From assembly GCA_014155875.1 (NCBI GenBank), contig JACEFZ010013490.1, positions 124,001 through 188,000 of the forward strand: a stretch of DNA of 64,000 bases, given 5' to 3'. Origin of the DNA: Cepaea nemoralis (lineage: Eukaryota > Mollusca > Gastropoda > Stylommatophora > Helicidae). The notes under the pieces are model-generated. The model did no database searches and was not told where the DNA came from. It saw only the letters and a list, made by a program, of their open reading frames with translations. Made by a program: the position numbers and the translations under genes. The first letter of the stretch is position 1; each line of letters starts with the position of its first letter. This document shows positions 15,083 to 24,859 of the stretch, piece by piece.

Positions 15083-15168
15083 GAAGAGATGAGTTGTGCG
15101 ATGTGTACCTGTCTATGGTCTATTAGAAAACAGGCAAGAGTTCACTTGTGCTATATTTACCTGTCTAT
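15083..15168. repeat. 52-bp minisatellite, left remnant
   Basis: One and a half units of the 52-bp repeat that also lies at 16531-16675 (shared text GTGTACCTGTCTATGGTCTA). The two parts were one array before LINE A inserted. The last bases, TATATTTACCTGTCTAT at 15152-15168, recur with one missing base at 16522-16537, which is a likely target-site duplication. Confidence 0.8.
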
Positions 15169-16521
15169 CCATCCATCCATCATGTGCCATGCTGGTAAGC
15201 GTAGGCGGTCATGTTCTGCCATCTCACTCGATCAACAGAGTCGTGGATCAGTTCCGTGTTTTTGTCTCGACCATGCCACAAGGCCAAGCCATCCAGATAC
15301 TTGTTTCTAGGTCTTCCCCTTGGTCTGTTCCCCTCGATCTTACCAGTTGTCACCAAGTTCTCCAAATCATTTCTTCTCATAACATGCCCAAAAAATTGTG
15401 GATGTCTACGTCTAATGTCTCTGATCAGTTTACGATCTTCATTTGTTTCTTGAAGGACTTGTTCATTAGTCTTTCTGGCTGTCCATGGTATTCTTTGCAT
15501 TTTCCTCAGAAACCACATTTCTACAGCCATCAGATGTTTTTCAGCCTGGCTGCTCATTGTCCAATGCTTCACATCCATATAAAAGTACAGGTTCTATGTA
15601 GCATCTCAACACTCTTTTTCTCGTTTCAATTGACATCTTTTTATTGGTCAGTATGTTTTTCATCTTGCTAAAGGCTACTTTTGCCATGGCGATCCTTGTT
15701 CTAATCTCTTCAAGGCATCTCCCATCAGATGTTATTACTGTTCCGAGATAATTGTACCTATTCACTTGTTGAAGAATATTCCCATTTACTTGTATATTAC
15801 ACTGTGGTATTTCGTTCTTCCTAGTGACGACCATAATCTGTGTCTTTTTACAATTTAATTCTAACCCTTGTTGTTCACTGTGTGTAACAACCGCATCTAC
15901 TAAATTTTGCAGGTCCTGTTCATTGTCCGCAATCAAGACTGTATCATCTGCATATCTAATGTTATTGATGCATCGTCCCCCAATGTTGATTCCTTCCATA
16001 TTTTCAATATTTCTGAAAATATTTTCACTGTACAGGGAAAACAGATCTGGAGACATTACACATCCCTGTCTCACACCTCTCTTAATAGGCTGATATTGGC
16101 TTACTTCATTATCAACTCTTATGGCAGCTTATTGTTTCCAATATATGTTTTTTACAAGTCTAAGGTCTTTCCCATCAATTTGTAGATCTTCAAGCATCCT
16201 TATCATGTTGACATGTCTCACTTTATCAAAAGCCTTTGTGTAGTCAATAAAGCAAAGGTGTAGATCTTTGTTTACTTCTATAGAACGTTCGATTACGGTT
16301 CTCAGTATATACACAGCATTTACTGTACCCTTGCCTACTACAAACCCACATTGTTCTTCTCCTATTTCAGGTTGTATTTTCCTCCTAACTCTTTGCATGA
16401 TAATTCTTAGCAAAATCTTCGTGATGTGACTCATTATACTAATTGTTCGATGTTGATCACATTCCAAGGCTCCTGATTTCTTTGGGATTGCAATAAATAC
16501 ATAATTACACAACTCATGAGG
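15169..16521 (-). pseudogene. LINE A: 5'-truncated non-LTR retrotransposon, broken
   Basis: The minus strand encodes a reverse transcriptase and C-terminal region of a non-LTR retrotransposon of the endonuclease-RT type; the endonuclease is lost by 5' truncation. Readable motifs are the FIDYTKAFDKV block, GVRQGCVMSP, an intact YADD catalytic box, and a C-terminal GKIEGNRPRGRPR segment. Damage is visible: an in-frame TAA at 16129-16131 between the YWKQ and AAIRVDNE segments, and a one-base frameshift near 15560 just before the FLRKMQRIPW segment. The 3' end is a (GATG)n tail (CATC on the plus strand at 15168-15182). It interrupts a 52-bp minisatellite. Exact clade is not assigned. Confidence 0.9.
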
Positions 16522-16530
16522 TATATTTCC

Positions 16531-16680
16531 TGTCTATGGTCTATTAGAAAACATGGAAGAGTTCAGTTGTGCGATGTGTACCTGTCTATGGTCTATTAGA
16601 AATCAGGGAAGAGATGAGTTGTGCGATGTGTACCTGTCTATGGTCTATTAGAAAACAGGGAACAGGAGAGCTTAAGGCGC
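16531..16680. repeat. 52-bp minisatellite, right part
   Basis: Nearly three units with a 52-base spacing (GTTGTGCG at 16566 and 16618). Continuation of the array seen at 15083-15168 on the other side of LINE A. Confidence 0.85.
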
Positions 16681-16852
16681 GAGGATCTAATTCATTGCAC
16701 CATGTTTGATTCCTAAATGACGCGATCTCTTTCCGCAGACCGGCCTGCGAGAACTTTTGTACACAGCACGAACACCGTAGCTCCACCCCCGGGTGTCTCC
16801 GAGAAAATTTAAATCATGAATCAAATGATGCAGTCTGCAAACAAACCCACGG
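16681..16852. other. Short unique spacer
   Basis: Single-copy sequence between two minisatellites. A run TCTCTTTCCGCAG at about 16727-16739 resembles a splice acceptor, but the frame after it closes quickly, so no exon is called. Confidence 0.4.
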
Positions 16853-17852
16853 AGACATACCCGGAGAACTAAATCACGGAGACATACCCGAGAACTTCAT
16901 TACGAAAACATACCCGAGAACTTCATCACGGAGACATACCCGGAGAACTACATCACGAAGACATACCCGGAGATAGTTTAGTGTAGTTTAGTCGTTGGAT
17001 CAACATCACGGCACACGGTTTAACCCATAAGAGCTCCGTTTTCCTCCTAACTCAAACCTGAGTCTGGAGAAACTCAGCTTAATGCACGAACTCCGTTGCT
17101 TTGGCGAGGATCCTAAAATACTTTGGACATACACGGAGAACTTGATCACGAAGACATACCCGGAGAACTACATCACGGAAAAATACTCGGAAAATTACAT
17201 CACGGAGACATACCCGAGAACTTCATCATGGAGACATACCCTAGAACTTCATAACAGAGACATATCCGAGAACTACATCACGGAGACATACCCGAGAACT
17301 TCATCACGGAGATATACTCGACAACTACATCACGGAGACATACCCGAGAACTTCATCACGGAGATATACCCGAGAACTACATCACGGAGACATACCCGAG
17401 AACTACATCACGGAGACATACCCGAGAACTACATCACGGTGACATACCCGAGAACTACATCACGGACACATACCCGAGAACTTCATCACGGAGATATACC
17501 CGAGACCTACATCACGGAGACATACCCGAGAACTACATCACGGAGACATACCCGAGAACTACATCACGGAGACATACCCGAGAACTACATCACGGAGACA
17601 TACCCGAGAACTACATCAGGGAGACATACCCGAGAACTTCATCACGGAGATATACCCGAGAAATACATCACGGAGACATACCCGAGAACTACATCACGGA
17701 GACATACCCGAGAACTACATCACGGAGACATACCCGAGAACTACATAACGGAGACATACCCGAGAACTACATCACGGAGACATACCCGAGAACTACATCA
17801 CGGAGACATACCAGAACTACATCACGGAGACATACCCGAGAACTTCACAGTC
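16853..17852. repeat. 26-bp minisatellite (about 37 units)
   Basis: Tandem repeat with core CCCGAGAACTACATCACGGA then GACATA, period 26. Variants change ACTACATC to ACTTCATC and GACATA to GATATA. A unique stretch at about 16976-17110 interrupts it. A 295-codon open frame over it has a 26-residue period (78 bases), as expected of a 26-bp repeat read in all three frames in turn. I do not regard it as a gene. Confidence 0.93.
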
Positions 17853-17877
17853 CTCCATATACCCCTAGTCCGTGGCG

Positions 17878-18085
17878 TAGGTGTTACGAATGCAATTAGC
17901 AATCCCGCATACCGTTTTCGAAACACATCTGCGGGCCATACGGAATTCGGCATTTGTTCCCATACATAGGTATGAGTGCCGGTCTTTAGAAAACAATGGC
18001 AAACTACTGAACGTAAACGTGTTCATAAATCACGGCTAACAAATGGTGAGGTTGACTGTCATGTCCTGTAAAGAATAAGCAACTA
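17878..18085 (+). repeat. Dispersed repeat family, copy 1
   Basis: About 200 bases related to 37176-37375 (same strand) and to a minus-strand copy at 26215-27060. Shared landmarks are a CCCGCATACC segment, AATGGCAAACTACTGAACG, GTTGACTG and a GTAAAG-ATAAGCAAC end. There is no clear coding content. It may be a SINE or the end of a larger element, but I cannot identify a Pol III promoter box. Confidence 0.75.
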
Positions 18086-18175
18086 ACTGTAGTCCACCCA
18101 GCAGAACGGATCTGATCCCTTTGGATAGAAATAAAGGTAAGAAAATGTAACGATCTTGTCGTTATTCATAACCAC

Positions 18176-18194
18176 TTTATTACATGTATTTATT
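18176..18194 (-). terminator. Possible polyadenylation signals
   Basis: Two AATAAA hexamers on the minus strand (18189-18194 and 18176-18181) lie about 190 bases after the stop codon of the putative exon at 18381-18706. They fit a short 3' UTR. In AT-rich DNA such hexamers also occur by chance. Confidence 0.35.
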
Positions 18195-18380
18195 TCATTC
18201 ATTTCACAAAAAGAGATTAGATTTTTAGTTACGAAGATTTACACAAAGACTATCCGTTTCTAAAGAAACTACATGATAGTTAAGTGTGTTCATTAATGTT
18301 ATCTATAACTCCAGAAAGTAGATAACATATCAGAGACGCTTTGAAGTCTGTTAGTTGTGGTTTCCAGTTCGTCACATTTC

Positions 18381-18706
18381 TCATCTTTTTATAAAAAAGC
18401 AGATAACAAAGATAGAGAGGCTGGCGGCCACCAGCGAAGCACTGATGTACTCCACATGCTTGTCGCGATCTGAGCGTCGCGTGATCTGGTAGGTGATGGA
18501 GAGTATGCAGTCTGTGTTGGTGGCGTGACGAAAGCCAAGTTGTTGGCGTGATGAAGACCAAGTTGCAGGCTGTAGATCCTCACGTCATTCTTCCCATGGC
18601 GGCCAGTGCACCTGGCCGTTGTCTGATCTGTGACTATGTCTAAGGCTGGATCAAACAGGACATCTGCTTCTGAACCGAGGCAGTTGAACTGGGGGAGTTG
18701 AATTGG
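18381..18706 (-). pseudogene. Putative 3' terminal exon of a membrane protein, frame broken by a duplication
   Basis: I do not recognise the family. On the minus strand an open frame runs from about 18706 through segments reading ALDIVTDQTTARCTGR and NDVRIYSLQLG. A second frame then reads TDCILSITYQITRRSD, VEYISASL and a hydrophobic stretch VAASLSIFVICFF, followed by IKR and a TGA at 18381-18383. The frames meet at a 23-bp tandem duplication (about 18520-18565, two diverged copies of a GGCGTGA...CCAAGTTG unit). Without one copy the two halves fall into a single frame, because 23 is 2 modulo 3. The hydrophobic run near the C-terminus suggests a type I membrane anchor with a tiny cytoplasmic tail. 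AATAAA signals follow about 190 bases on. Alternative: a splice acceptor at CTACAG within the region makes the downstream part alone the exon. Confidence that this derives from a host gene is moderate to low. Confidence 0.4.
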
Positions 18707-18719
18707 GGCAGGTTAACTA

Positions 18720-19942
18720 GGCGGACTTCTGACAGGGCTGGACTTTTGACAGGGCTGGACTTCTGACTGCGCGTGACTTTAGATATGAAGTGACTTCAGA
18801 CAGGACGTGACTTCAGACAAGATGGGACATGAGACAGAACGTCACTTCAGACAGGACATGATTTCAGACAAGATGGGACATCAGACAGGAAGTAACTTCA
18901 GACAAGACGGAACTTCTGATATGACATGACTAATGAAAAGACGGGACTTCAGACAAGACGGGACTTCAGACAAGGCCGGACTTCAGACAAGACGGGACTT
19001 CAGACAAGGCCGGACTTCAGACAAGACGGGACTTCAGACAAGACGGAACTTCTGATATGACATGACTTATGAAAAGACGGGACTTCAGACAGGACGTGAC
19101 TTCAGACAGGACGTGACTTCAGACAAGATGGGACATGAGACAGAACGTCACTTCAGACAGGACATGATTTCAGTCAAGATGGGACATCAGACAGGAAGTA
19201 ACTTCAGACAAGACGGAACTTCTGATATGACATGACTTATGAAAAGACGGGACTTCAGACAAGACGGGACTTCAGACAAGACGGGTCTTTAGACAAGACA
19301 GAACTTCAGACAAGACGGGACTTCAGACAAACCGGGACTTCAGACAAGACGGGACTTCAGACAAACCGGGACTTCAGACAAGACGGGACTTCAGACAAAC
19401 CGGGACTTCAGACAAGACGGGACTTCAGACAAAGCCGGACTTCAGACAAGACGGGACTTCAGACAAGGCCGGACTTCAGACAAGATAGGACTTCAGACAA
19501 GACGGGACTTCAGACAAGACGGGACTTCAGACAAGACGGGACTTCAGACAAGACGGGACTTCAGACAAGACGGGACTTCAGACAGAACGTGATGTCAGAC
19601 AAACCGGGACTTCAGACAAGACGGGACTTCAGACAAGACGGGACTTCAGACAAGACGGGACTTCAGACAAGGCCGGACTTCAGACAAGACGGGACTTCAG
19701 ACAAGACGGGACTTCAGGCAAGACGGGACTTCAGACAAGACGGGAATTCAGACAGAACGTGATGTCAGACAAACCGGGACTTCAGACAAGACGGGACTTC
19801 AGACAAGGCCGGACTTCAGACAAGACGGGACTTCAGACAAGACGGGACTTCAGACAAGGCCGGACTTCAGACAAGACGGGACTTCAGACAAGACGGGACT
19901 TCAGACAAGGCCGGACTTCAGACAAGACGGGACTTCAGACCT
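18720..19942. repeat. 17-bp minisatellite (about 70 units)
   Basis: Tandem repeat of a 17-bp unit ACTTCAGACAAGACGGG with variants AAGGCCGG, AAACCGGG and AGGACGTG. A block of about 170 bases containing TTCTGATATGACATGACT is present at about 18780-18950 and again at about 19080-19250, showing a higher-order duplication. Open frames over it have a 17-residue period and are an artefact of the repeat. Confidence 0.95.
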
Positions 19943-20101
19943 GTTTCCTTGTCCAGCTGTTGTTGTTGGAAGTAGTGCCCCAGTGTACCACGTCATATGT
20001 TGTTTGATTTAGTTCCACAGTTTGCCGCCGTCTGCTTCCAGTGCTTTCTCCTGGACCTTTATTGTGGATGTGCGTATGTGTGGGTGTGTGTGTGATGTCT
20101 G

Positions 20102-20104
<3 letters not shown>

Positions 20105-20181
<77 letters not shown>

Positions 20182-20360
20182 CGTAGCCACTCGCAATCTC
20201 TCTCTTGCTCTCTCTCCCTCAATCTCTCTCTTATTCGTAGCCACTCTGTATCTCTCATTTACTCTCTGTCCCTCGCTGTCTCTGTCTGTCTCCATCTCTC
20301 TCTCCCTCTCTCCCCCTCTCTGTCTCCCTCCCTTCCCCTCCTCTATCTCCTCCTATCTCA
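20105..20360. repeat. (CT)n microsatellite and CT-rich flank
   Basis: A pure CT run of about 70 bases at 20105-20177 followed by CT-rich sequence. The motif CTTATTCGTAGCCACTC occurs twice (about 20177 and 20231), each followed by more CT-rich tract. Confidence 0.95.
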
Positions 20361-21340
20361 ATACTTGAGCTTATTATTTCAGCCTTGTGCGCCCATCTGT
20401 AAGACTGCGCCACGGTGCTAACTGACATGTTTTTGTGTGGCTGCATGAGGTTTCTGTGTGTCTACATCCTCCATGGTGGGTCGTGACTATCTTCCACATG
20501 TTTCTCCAGGCGGCCTGGTCTTTGAGATCAACTGTAGCTGGGCACGTTTCTGTCAAACCAAAAACATGGTGCACGGTTCTCCGATACTCCTACCGGTTAG
20601 AGGTTGTTGTGGTTGTATGCTCCATGCCGTGCACGCCATGTATTGTCTCCTTATAAATCACATGTAATGTTGTGTAATGGTAGCGGGTAGGGGTATCCCT
20701 TATCAAAGGAGAAGTAAGGCACCTCTTTCCCTCCGCTTGCCTACGTGACACCCTTGGGCAAGGTGGAGTATCCGTTTAGCCTCCCCCCCCCCCCCAAACA
20801 GGCAACGTGAAGCCATGGGGGCAGGTGGTAGATCTTATCGAGAGCAGCCGACAGATAGTTGTTGGTTATGGTTTCAAGTCAGCGACAGTGGGCAGAGATC
20901 TCTCAGTGGAGACAATGGCTACGGTCACCCAATCAGTATGGTCACTGCCAGGAAGGAAGAATGGTAGACTTCCCTCCTTATTGATTCCCGGGCAGAGGAG
21001 GCTCGTCAGCCTTGGTTGGTATCTCTTCTAAGAGAGGAAACTCTTAAGTCTAAAACCTCCACTGCTTTGCGGGTATACCCATATGGGAAAGGCTTCGGGA
21101 GTACACCCTGAGGACAAATCCGTAGATGGAGTACCTAAGACAGTTCCATGTTGTAAACAACATAGTTCTGGCAACTCCTGCCACGGCACCAATGCCAAGT
21201 TGCATTGGCAACTGCCTTTCCCTTAGTCAACATTGGCGACGGGGTTAGGAAGAACTTGCTACTGGGCAACAGCTGGTTCTCCGCATTCCTTGGCCAGGCT
21301 TGTGCCCTGGAGAGGTCATTTCAACACCGCGTAACAGCGG
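20361..21340. other. Unassigned sequence, possibly an element 5' region
   Basis: No gene is supported. The stretch from about 20680 has moderate complexity, a run of 13 C at about 20783-20796, and phrases such as GGGTATACCCATATGGGAAA and TTGGCGACGGGGTTAGG. It looks like the 5' UTR of a retroelement rather than host coding sequence, but I cannot tie it to any element in the window. Confidence 0.3.
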
Positions 21341-22088
21341 CGACACAACAAAGATGTGTAACTATGACATTTATTGCATCCATAAATCCTATCTAATTTT
21401 GTGTAACTATGGTATGTGTTGCCTCTACAATTCCTATGAATTCGTTGTATCTACAAATCTTATAATATTTGTTGTACCTGTATATCATGACATTTATTTT
21501 CTCTATAAATATTTTGCAAATTTAGATGCCTCTGACAATTGTTGTCTCTATAAATAAAATGCAGAGTTGTGTACCTATGACATGTGTTGTATCTCTATAG
21601 ATCTAATTCAGCATTTGTTGTTCTATGCCATTTATTGCATCTATAAATCCAATGCAAGGTCAACCAGAGAGACGAATGGAGACGGATTGTATCTGCAGCA
21701 AAGAACCTCAATGGCTCGGAACGCTGAAGAAGAAGAAGAAGAAGAAGATAAATCCAATGCGATGCTGTGTACTTATGACATTTATAACCTTTATAAATGC
21801 AATGCAACGTAAGGTATTTATGACATTTCTTATCTTTATAAATAAAATGCAGTTGCAATGTTGTGCAACCATGGCATTCGTTTACACTCTATAAATCCAA
21901 TGCAATATTGGTTACCGATGACACTGCGTGTCTTTCTAACATTCGAATGAATCTTTTGTATTTATGAAAATTGTTGTCTCTATAAATATATTGCAATGTA
22001 TGTTGTGTACCCACTCCATCTCTATAAATCCTATAACATGCGTTGTCTCTATAAATCCTATGACATTTGTTGTCTCTATAAACCCTAT
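21341..22088. repeat. Degenerate minisatellite with CTATAAATCC motif
   Basis: Irregular repetition of phrases like CTATAAATCCAATGCA and TATGACATTTGTTGTCT. Spacing is 27 bases in the last units (22022, 22049, 22076) and roughly 40 bases earlier. A (GAA)5 run at 21726-21745 interrupts it. Confidence 0.75.
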
Positions 22089-22194
22089 AAACTATAGACG
22101 AGATATATAGTTACTGAATATCTGAAAAGAAGTATCAGAGATTTAGGAACTATAGACGAGATATCAGAGTTTCAGTATCTACACAAGATGTACA
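22089..22194. repeat. Third minisatellite, left remnant (29-bp units)
   Basis: Decayed copies of AACTATAGACGAGATATC, matching the array at 24246-24640. The Helitron at 22195-24245 lies between the two parts. Confidence 0.75.
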
Positions 22195-22689
22195 TCTTAT
22201 ATATAAATTGCGATCTCCGTCTGTCTGTCTGTCTGTCTGTCCATATGTCCTTTATGCGCTCGCGAACGGCCCATCCGATTGAGATGACATTTTCTACACG
22301 TTTTCCTTTCATTCCAGCGCAGCCCACTGTCGTATTTTTTCTTCTTCTTCCTCCTCCTCCCTCCTCCCATTCCCAAAATACGTACGTAAATATATGATGA
22401 TGATGATGATGAAAGAATCCCCGAACCAAAACGCTAGGGAAAGGGAAGAAAATGACGTGACTACACAGAATCGTCACACGGCAATCATCATCATCATCAA
22501 GTGCCGTGCCGGCTGGCGTAGGCGTTCAACTCTGTTGCTGATATATATGCCTCCATGCCACGGCAATATCAATAACAATTCATCTTTTTATGTGTAAGGA
22601 AGTTATCTACAGTCGTGTAGAAGGGAAGAACAATCAATGGAAGGACCGAAATCACAGAACCTAGACGAGTATGAATTCGGAATGGCGAA

Positions 22690-23760
22690 CTCCCTCCTCC
22701 TCTCTTCTCCTCCTGCCTCTACCTCCTCCCCTCCTCCTCCCTCTACCTCCTCCCTCCACCCTCCTCCTCTTCCTCCTCCCTCTACCTCCTCCCCTCCTCC
22801 TCTCCCTCCTCCCTCCTCCTTCTCCCTCTTCCTTCTCCCTCTTCCTCTCCCTCCTCCTCCATCCTCCTCCCTCCTACTCCCTCCGCCTCCTCCCTCCTCC
22901 TCCCTCTACCTCCTCCCTCCTCCTCCCTCTACCTCCTCCCTCCACTCCTCCTCTTCCTCCTCCATCTACATCCTCCCCCTCCTCCCTTTCCCTCCTCCTT
23001 CTCCCCCTCCTTCTCCCTCCTCCTCCCTCTCCTCCTCCCTTCTCCTCATCCCCCTACTCCCTTCTCCTCCTCCCTCCTCCTCCTCCTCCTCTCTCCTCCT
23101 CCCTCCTCCCCTTTCGTCCTTCTACCTCCTCCCTCTACCTCCTCCCTCCTCCTCCTTCCTCCACATCCCTCTTCTCCCCTCCCTCCTCATCATTCCTCCT
23201 CCTCCTCCTCCTCCTCCTCCTCCCCTCCTCCTTCTCCCTCCTCCTTTTACCTCTTCCTCCCTCTCCTTCTCCCTCCACCTCCTCCCTCCTCCTCCTCTCT
23301 CTCCTCCCTCCTCCCTCCTCCCTTCCTCCTCCTCTCCCATCTGCTGCGTTCTCCTCCTCCCTCCTTCTCCCTCCTCCTCCCTCTTCCTCCTTCTTCCTCC
23401 TCACTCCTCCTTCTCCTCCCTCCTCCCTCCTCCTTCTCCCTCTTCCTCCTCCCTCTTCCTCCCTCTTCCTGCTCCCTCCGCCTCCTCCCTCCTCCTACTC
23501 TCTCCTCCTCCTCCCTCCTCCTCCCTCTCCCTCCTCCTCCCTCTCCTCCTCCTCCCTCCTCCTGCGTTCTCCTCCTCCCTCCTTCTCCCTCTTCCTCCTC
23601 CCTCCTCCTCCCCCTCCTCCTCCACCCTACTCCTCCCTCCTCTTCCTAATCCCTCCTCCTCCCTCCTATTCCTCCCTATTCCTCCTGTCTCCTGTCTCCT
23701 CCTCCCTCCTCCTCCCTCCTCTTCCCTCCTCCACCTCCCTCTTCCTCCTCCCTCCTCCAT
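22690..23760. repeat. Polypyrimidine tract (CCT/CTC-rich), about 1.07 kb
   Basis: Nearly pure C and T on the plus strand, built from CCTCCT and CCCTCTTCCT blocks with only scattered A and G. Long Ser/Pro/Leu open frames over it are low-complexity artefacts. It lies inside the Helitron. Confidence 0.95.
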
Positions 23761-23765
23761 TTACC

Positions 23766-24116
23766 CAAGACAGACAGACAGACAGATAGTCGGGAACGGG
23801 ATCTTATATGACTACTTATATGATTTAAATGAGATGCTCTCCGCCATGGGCTGGGCCGGGTCAGACAGACAGACAGACAGATAGATAGACAGACAGACAG
23901 ACAGACAGTCGGGAACGGGAACTTATATGACTACTTATATGAATTAAATGAGATGCTCCCCACCAAGAGTTGGGCGATGCCGGGCCGGGTCAGACAGACA
24001 GACAGATAGATAGTCGGGAACGGGAACTTATATGACTACTTATATGAATTAAATGAGATGCTCCCCATCAGGGTCTGGGCGAAGCCGGGCCGGGTCAGAG
24101 AGAGAGACAGACAGGC

Positions 24117-24147
<31 letters not shown>

Positions 24148-24245
24148 TAGTCGGTAACGGGAACGAGAACTTTTATGACTACTTATATGAATTAAATGAG
24201 ATGCTCCCCACCAGGGTCTGGGCGAAGCCGGGCCGGGTCAGCTAG
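23766..24245 (+). repeat. Four tandem copies of the Helitron 3' terminus
   Basis: Four units of about 115-130 bases. Each contains a (GACA)n run, GTCGGGAACGGGA, ACTTATATGACTACTTATAT, GAGATGCTC and a GGGCCGGGTCAG end. Only the last unit ends in CTAG. The first three run from GGGTCAG straight into the next GACA run. Confidence 0.9.
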
Positions 24246-24640
24246 TGAACTATATACGAGATAATAGATGTTCAGGAACTATAGAAAGGTTATCAGAGAC
24301 TTGGAGTTACATTGACATGAACTATAGAATTGATATAAAACAGTCTAGAACTAAAAAAGGACATCAAAGAGTCAGGAATTATAGAAAAGATATCATAGAT
24401 TCAGGAACTATAGAAAAGATATCATAGATTCAGGAATTATAGAAAGGATATCAGAGAGTCAGGAACTATGGGCAGAATATTAGAGATTCAGGAACTATGG
24501 AAAGGACAATAGAGAGTCTAGAACTTTAAAAGTGATATCAGAAAGTCAGGGCTTCCTTTATCTCATCTATAGAGATGATATCAGGAGTCAGGGCTTCCTT
24601 TATTTGATCTATAGAAATGATATCAGGAGTCAGTGATTCT
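24246..24640. repeat. Third minisatellite, right part (29-bp units)
   Basis: Units such as CAGGAACTATAGAAAAGATA then TCATAGATT with 29-base spacing (24373 to 24402). Towards 24540 the unit grows to about 55 bases with AGGGCTTCCTTTAT added. Confidence 0.85.
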
Positions 24641-24645
24641 CTTAC

Positions 24646-24733
24646 CTGATTTGCCGGCACCGAGAGCGCCCACAATGGCGAAGTTAAACTCCGGGACGAT
24701 GCCGTTGCGATGAAGATTGCGTCTGGCGCTCAT
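24646..24733 (-). CDS. First coding exon of a Ras-like small GTPase
   Basis: On the minus strand an ATG at 24733-24731 opens 29 codons plus one base. They begin MSARRNLHRNGIVPEF and continue NFAIVGALGAGKS, which is a P-loop (GxxGxGKS) preceded by a beta strand, as at the N-terminus of Ras-superfamily GTPases. The exon ends at a perfect splice donor (CAG then GTAAGA, 24645-24640). The leftover G would start the next codon. An Ala there would give GAGKSA, as in the RERG/RASL11/RASL12 group; this is my best guess from the NFAIVG and AGKS context and is not proven. A G stands three bases before the ATG. The next exons would lie at lower coordinates. I did not find them, and the intron would have to cross the Helitron and several arrays or leave the window. 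The bases upstream (24734-24770) are GC-rich, as for a 5' UTR. Confidence 0.72.
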
Positions 24734-24767
24734 GTCCGGTCCGCCCTGTCACTCGCCGGCTGCCGCG

Positions 24768-24842
24768 ACCCAAAACTTCACAATCTGCAGCTGCAATTAA
24801 TGCCCAATCTTCAGCTGCAATCAATGCCCAATCTTCAGCTGC
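24768..24842. repeat. 24-bp tandem repeat, three copies
   Basis: Three units containing CTGCAGCTGCAAT or TTCAGCTGCAAT followed by CAATGCCCAA, immediately upstream of the Ras-like exon. They could affect its promoter or 5' UTR. Confidence 0.8.
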
Positions 24843-24859
24843 AATCAATGCCCAAGTCT

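Larger units (their letters stand above)
22195..24245 (+). mobile_element. Non-autonomous Helitron
   Basis: The element starts with TC at 22195 (TCTTATATATAAATTGCG) and ends with CTAG at 24242-24245. It sits between an A (22194) and a T (24246), the expected Helitron insertion site with no target duplication. The first 150 bases contain the (GTCT)n run and the GCGCTCGCGAACGGCCCAT-like segment seen at the 5' ends of many animal Helitrons. The 3' end carries GGGCGAAGCCGGGCC, able to form a short hairpin just before the CTAG. There is no Rep or helicase coding region. The interior holds a LINE 3'-end scrap (about 22484-22560, ATC repeats plus GCTGGCGTAGGCG), a 1.07-kb pyrimidine tract and four tandem copies of the 3' terminal region. 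Both flanks belong to the same minisatellite, which supports the boundaries. Confidence 0.85.

Noticed and set aside
17082..17969. 295-codon reading frame over the 26-bp repeat as a gene
   Set aside because: Its 26-residue period is just the 26-bp unit read through three frames. It has no domain, and the sequence on either side is also repeat.
19232..20007. Reading frames of 176 and 82 codons as genes
   Set aside because: They are periodic readings of the 17-bp minisatellite.
22637..23884. 415-codon Ser/Pro/Leu-rich protein
   Set aside because: It lies on the polypyrimidine tract of the Helitron, and two other frames are equally open. Composition explains it.
18381..24733. The terminal membrane exon and the Ras-like exon being parts of one gene
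   Set aside because: They are on the same strand, but a Ras-like GTPase would not be expected to end in a hydrophobic anchor of this kind, and no intermediate GTPase motifs were found.
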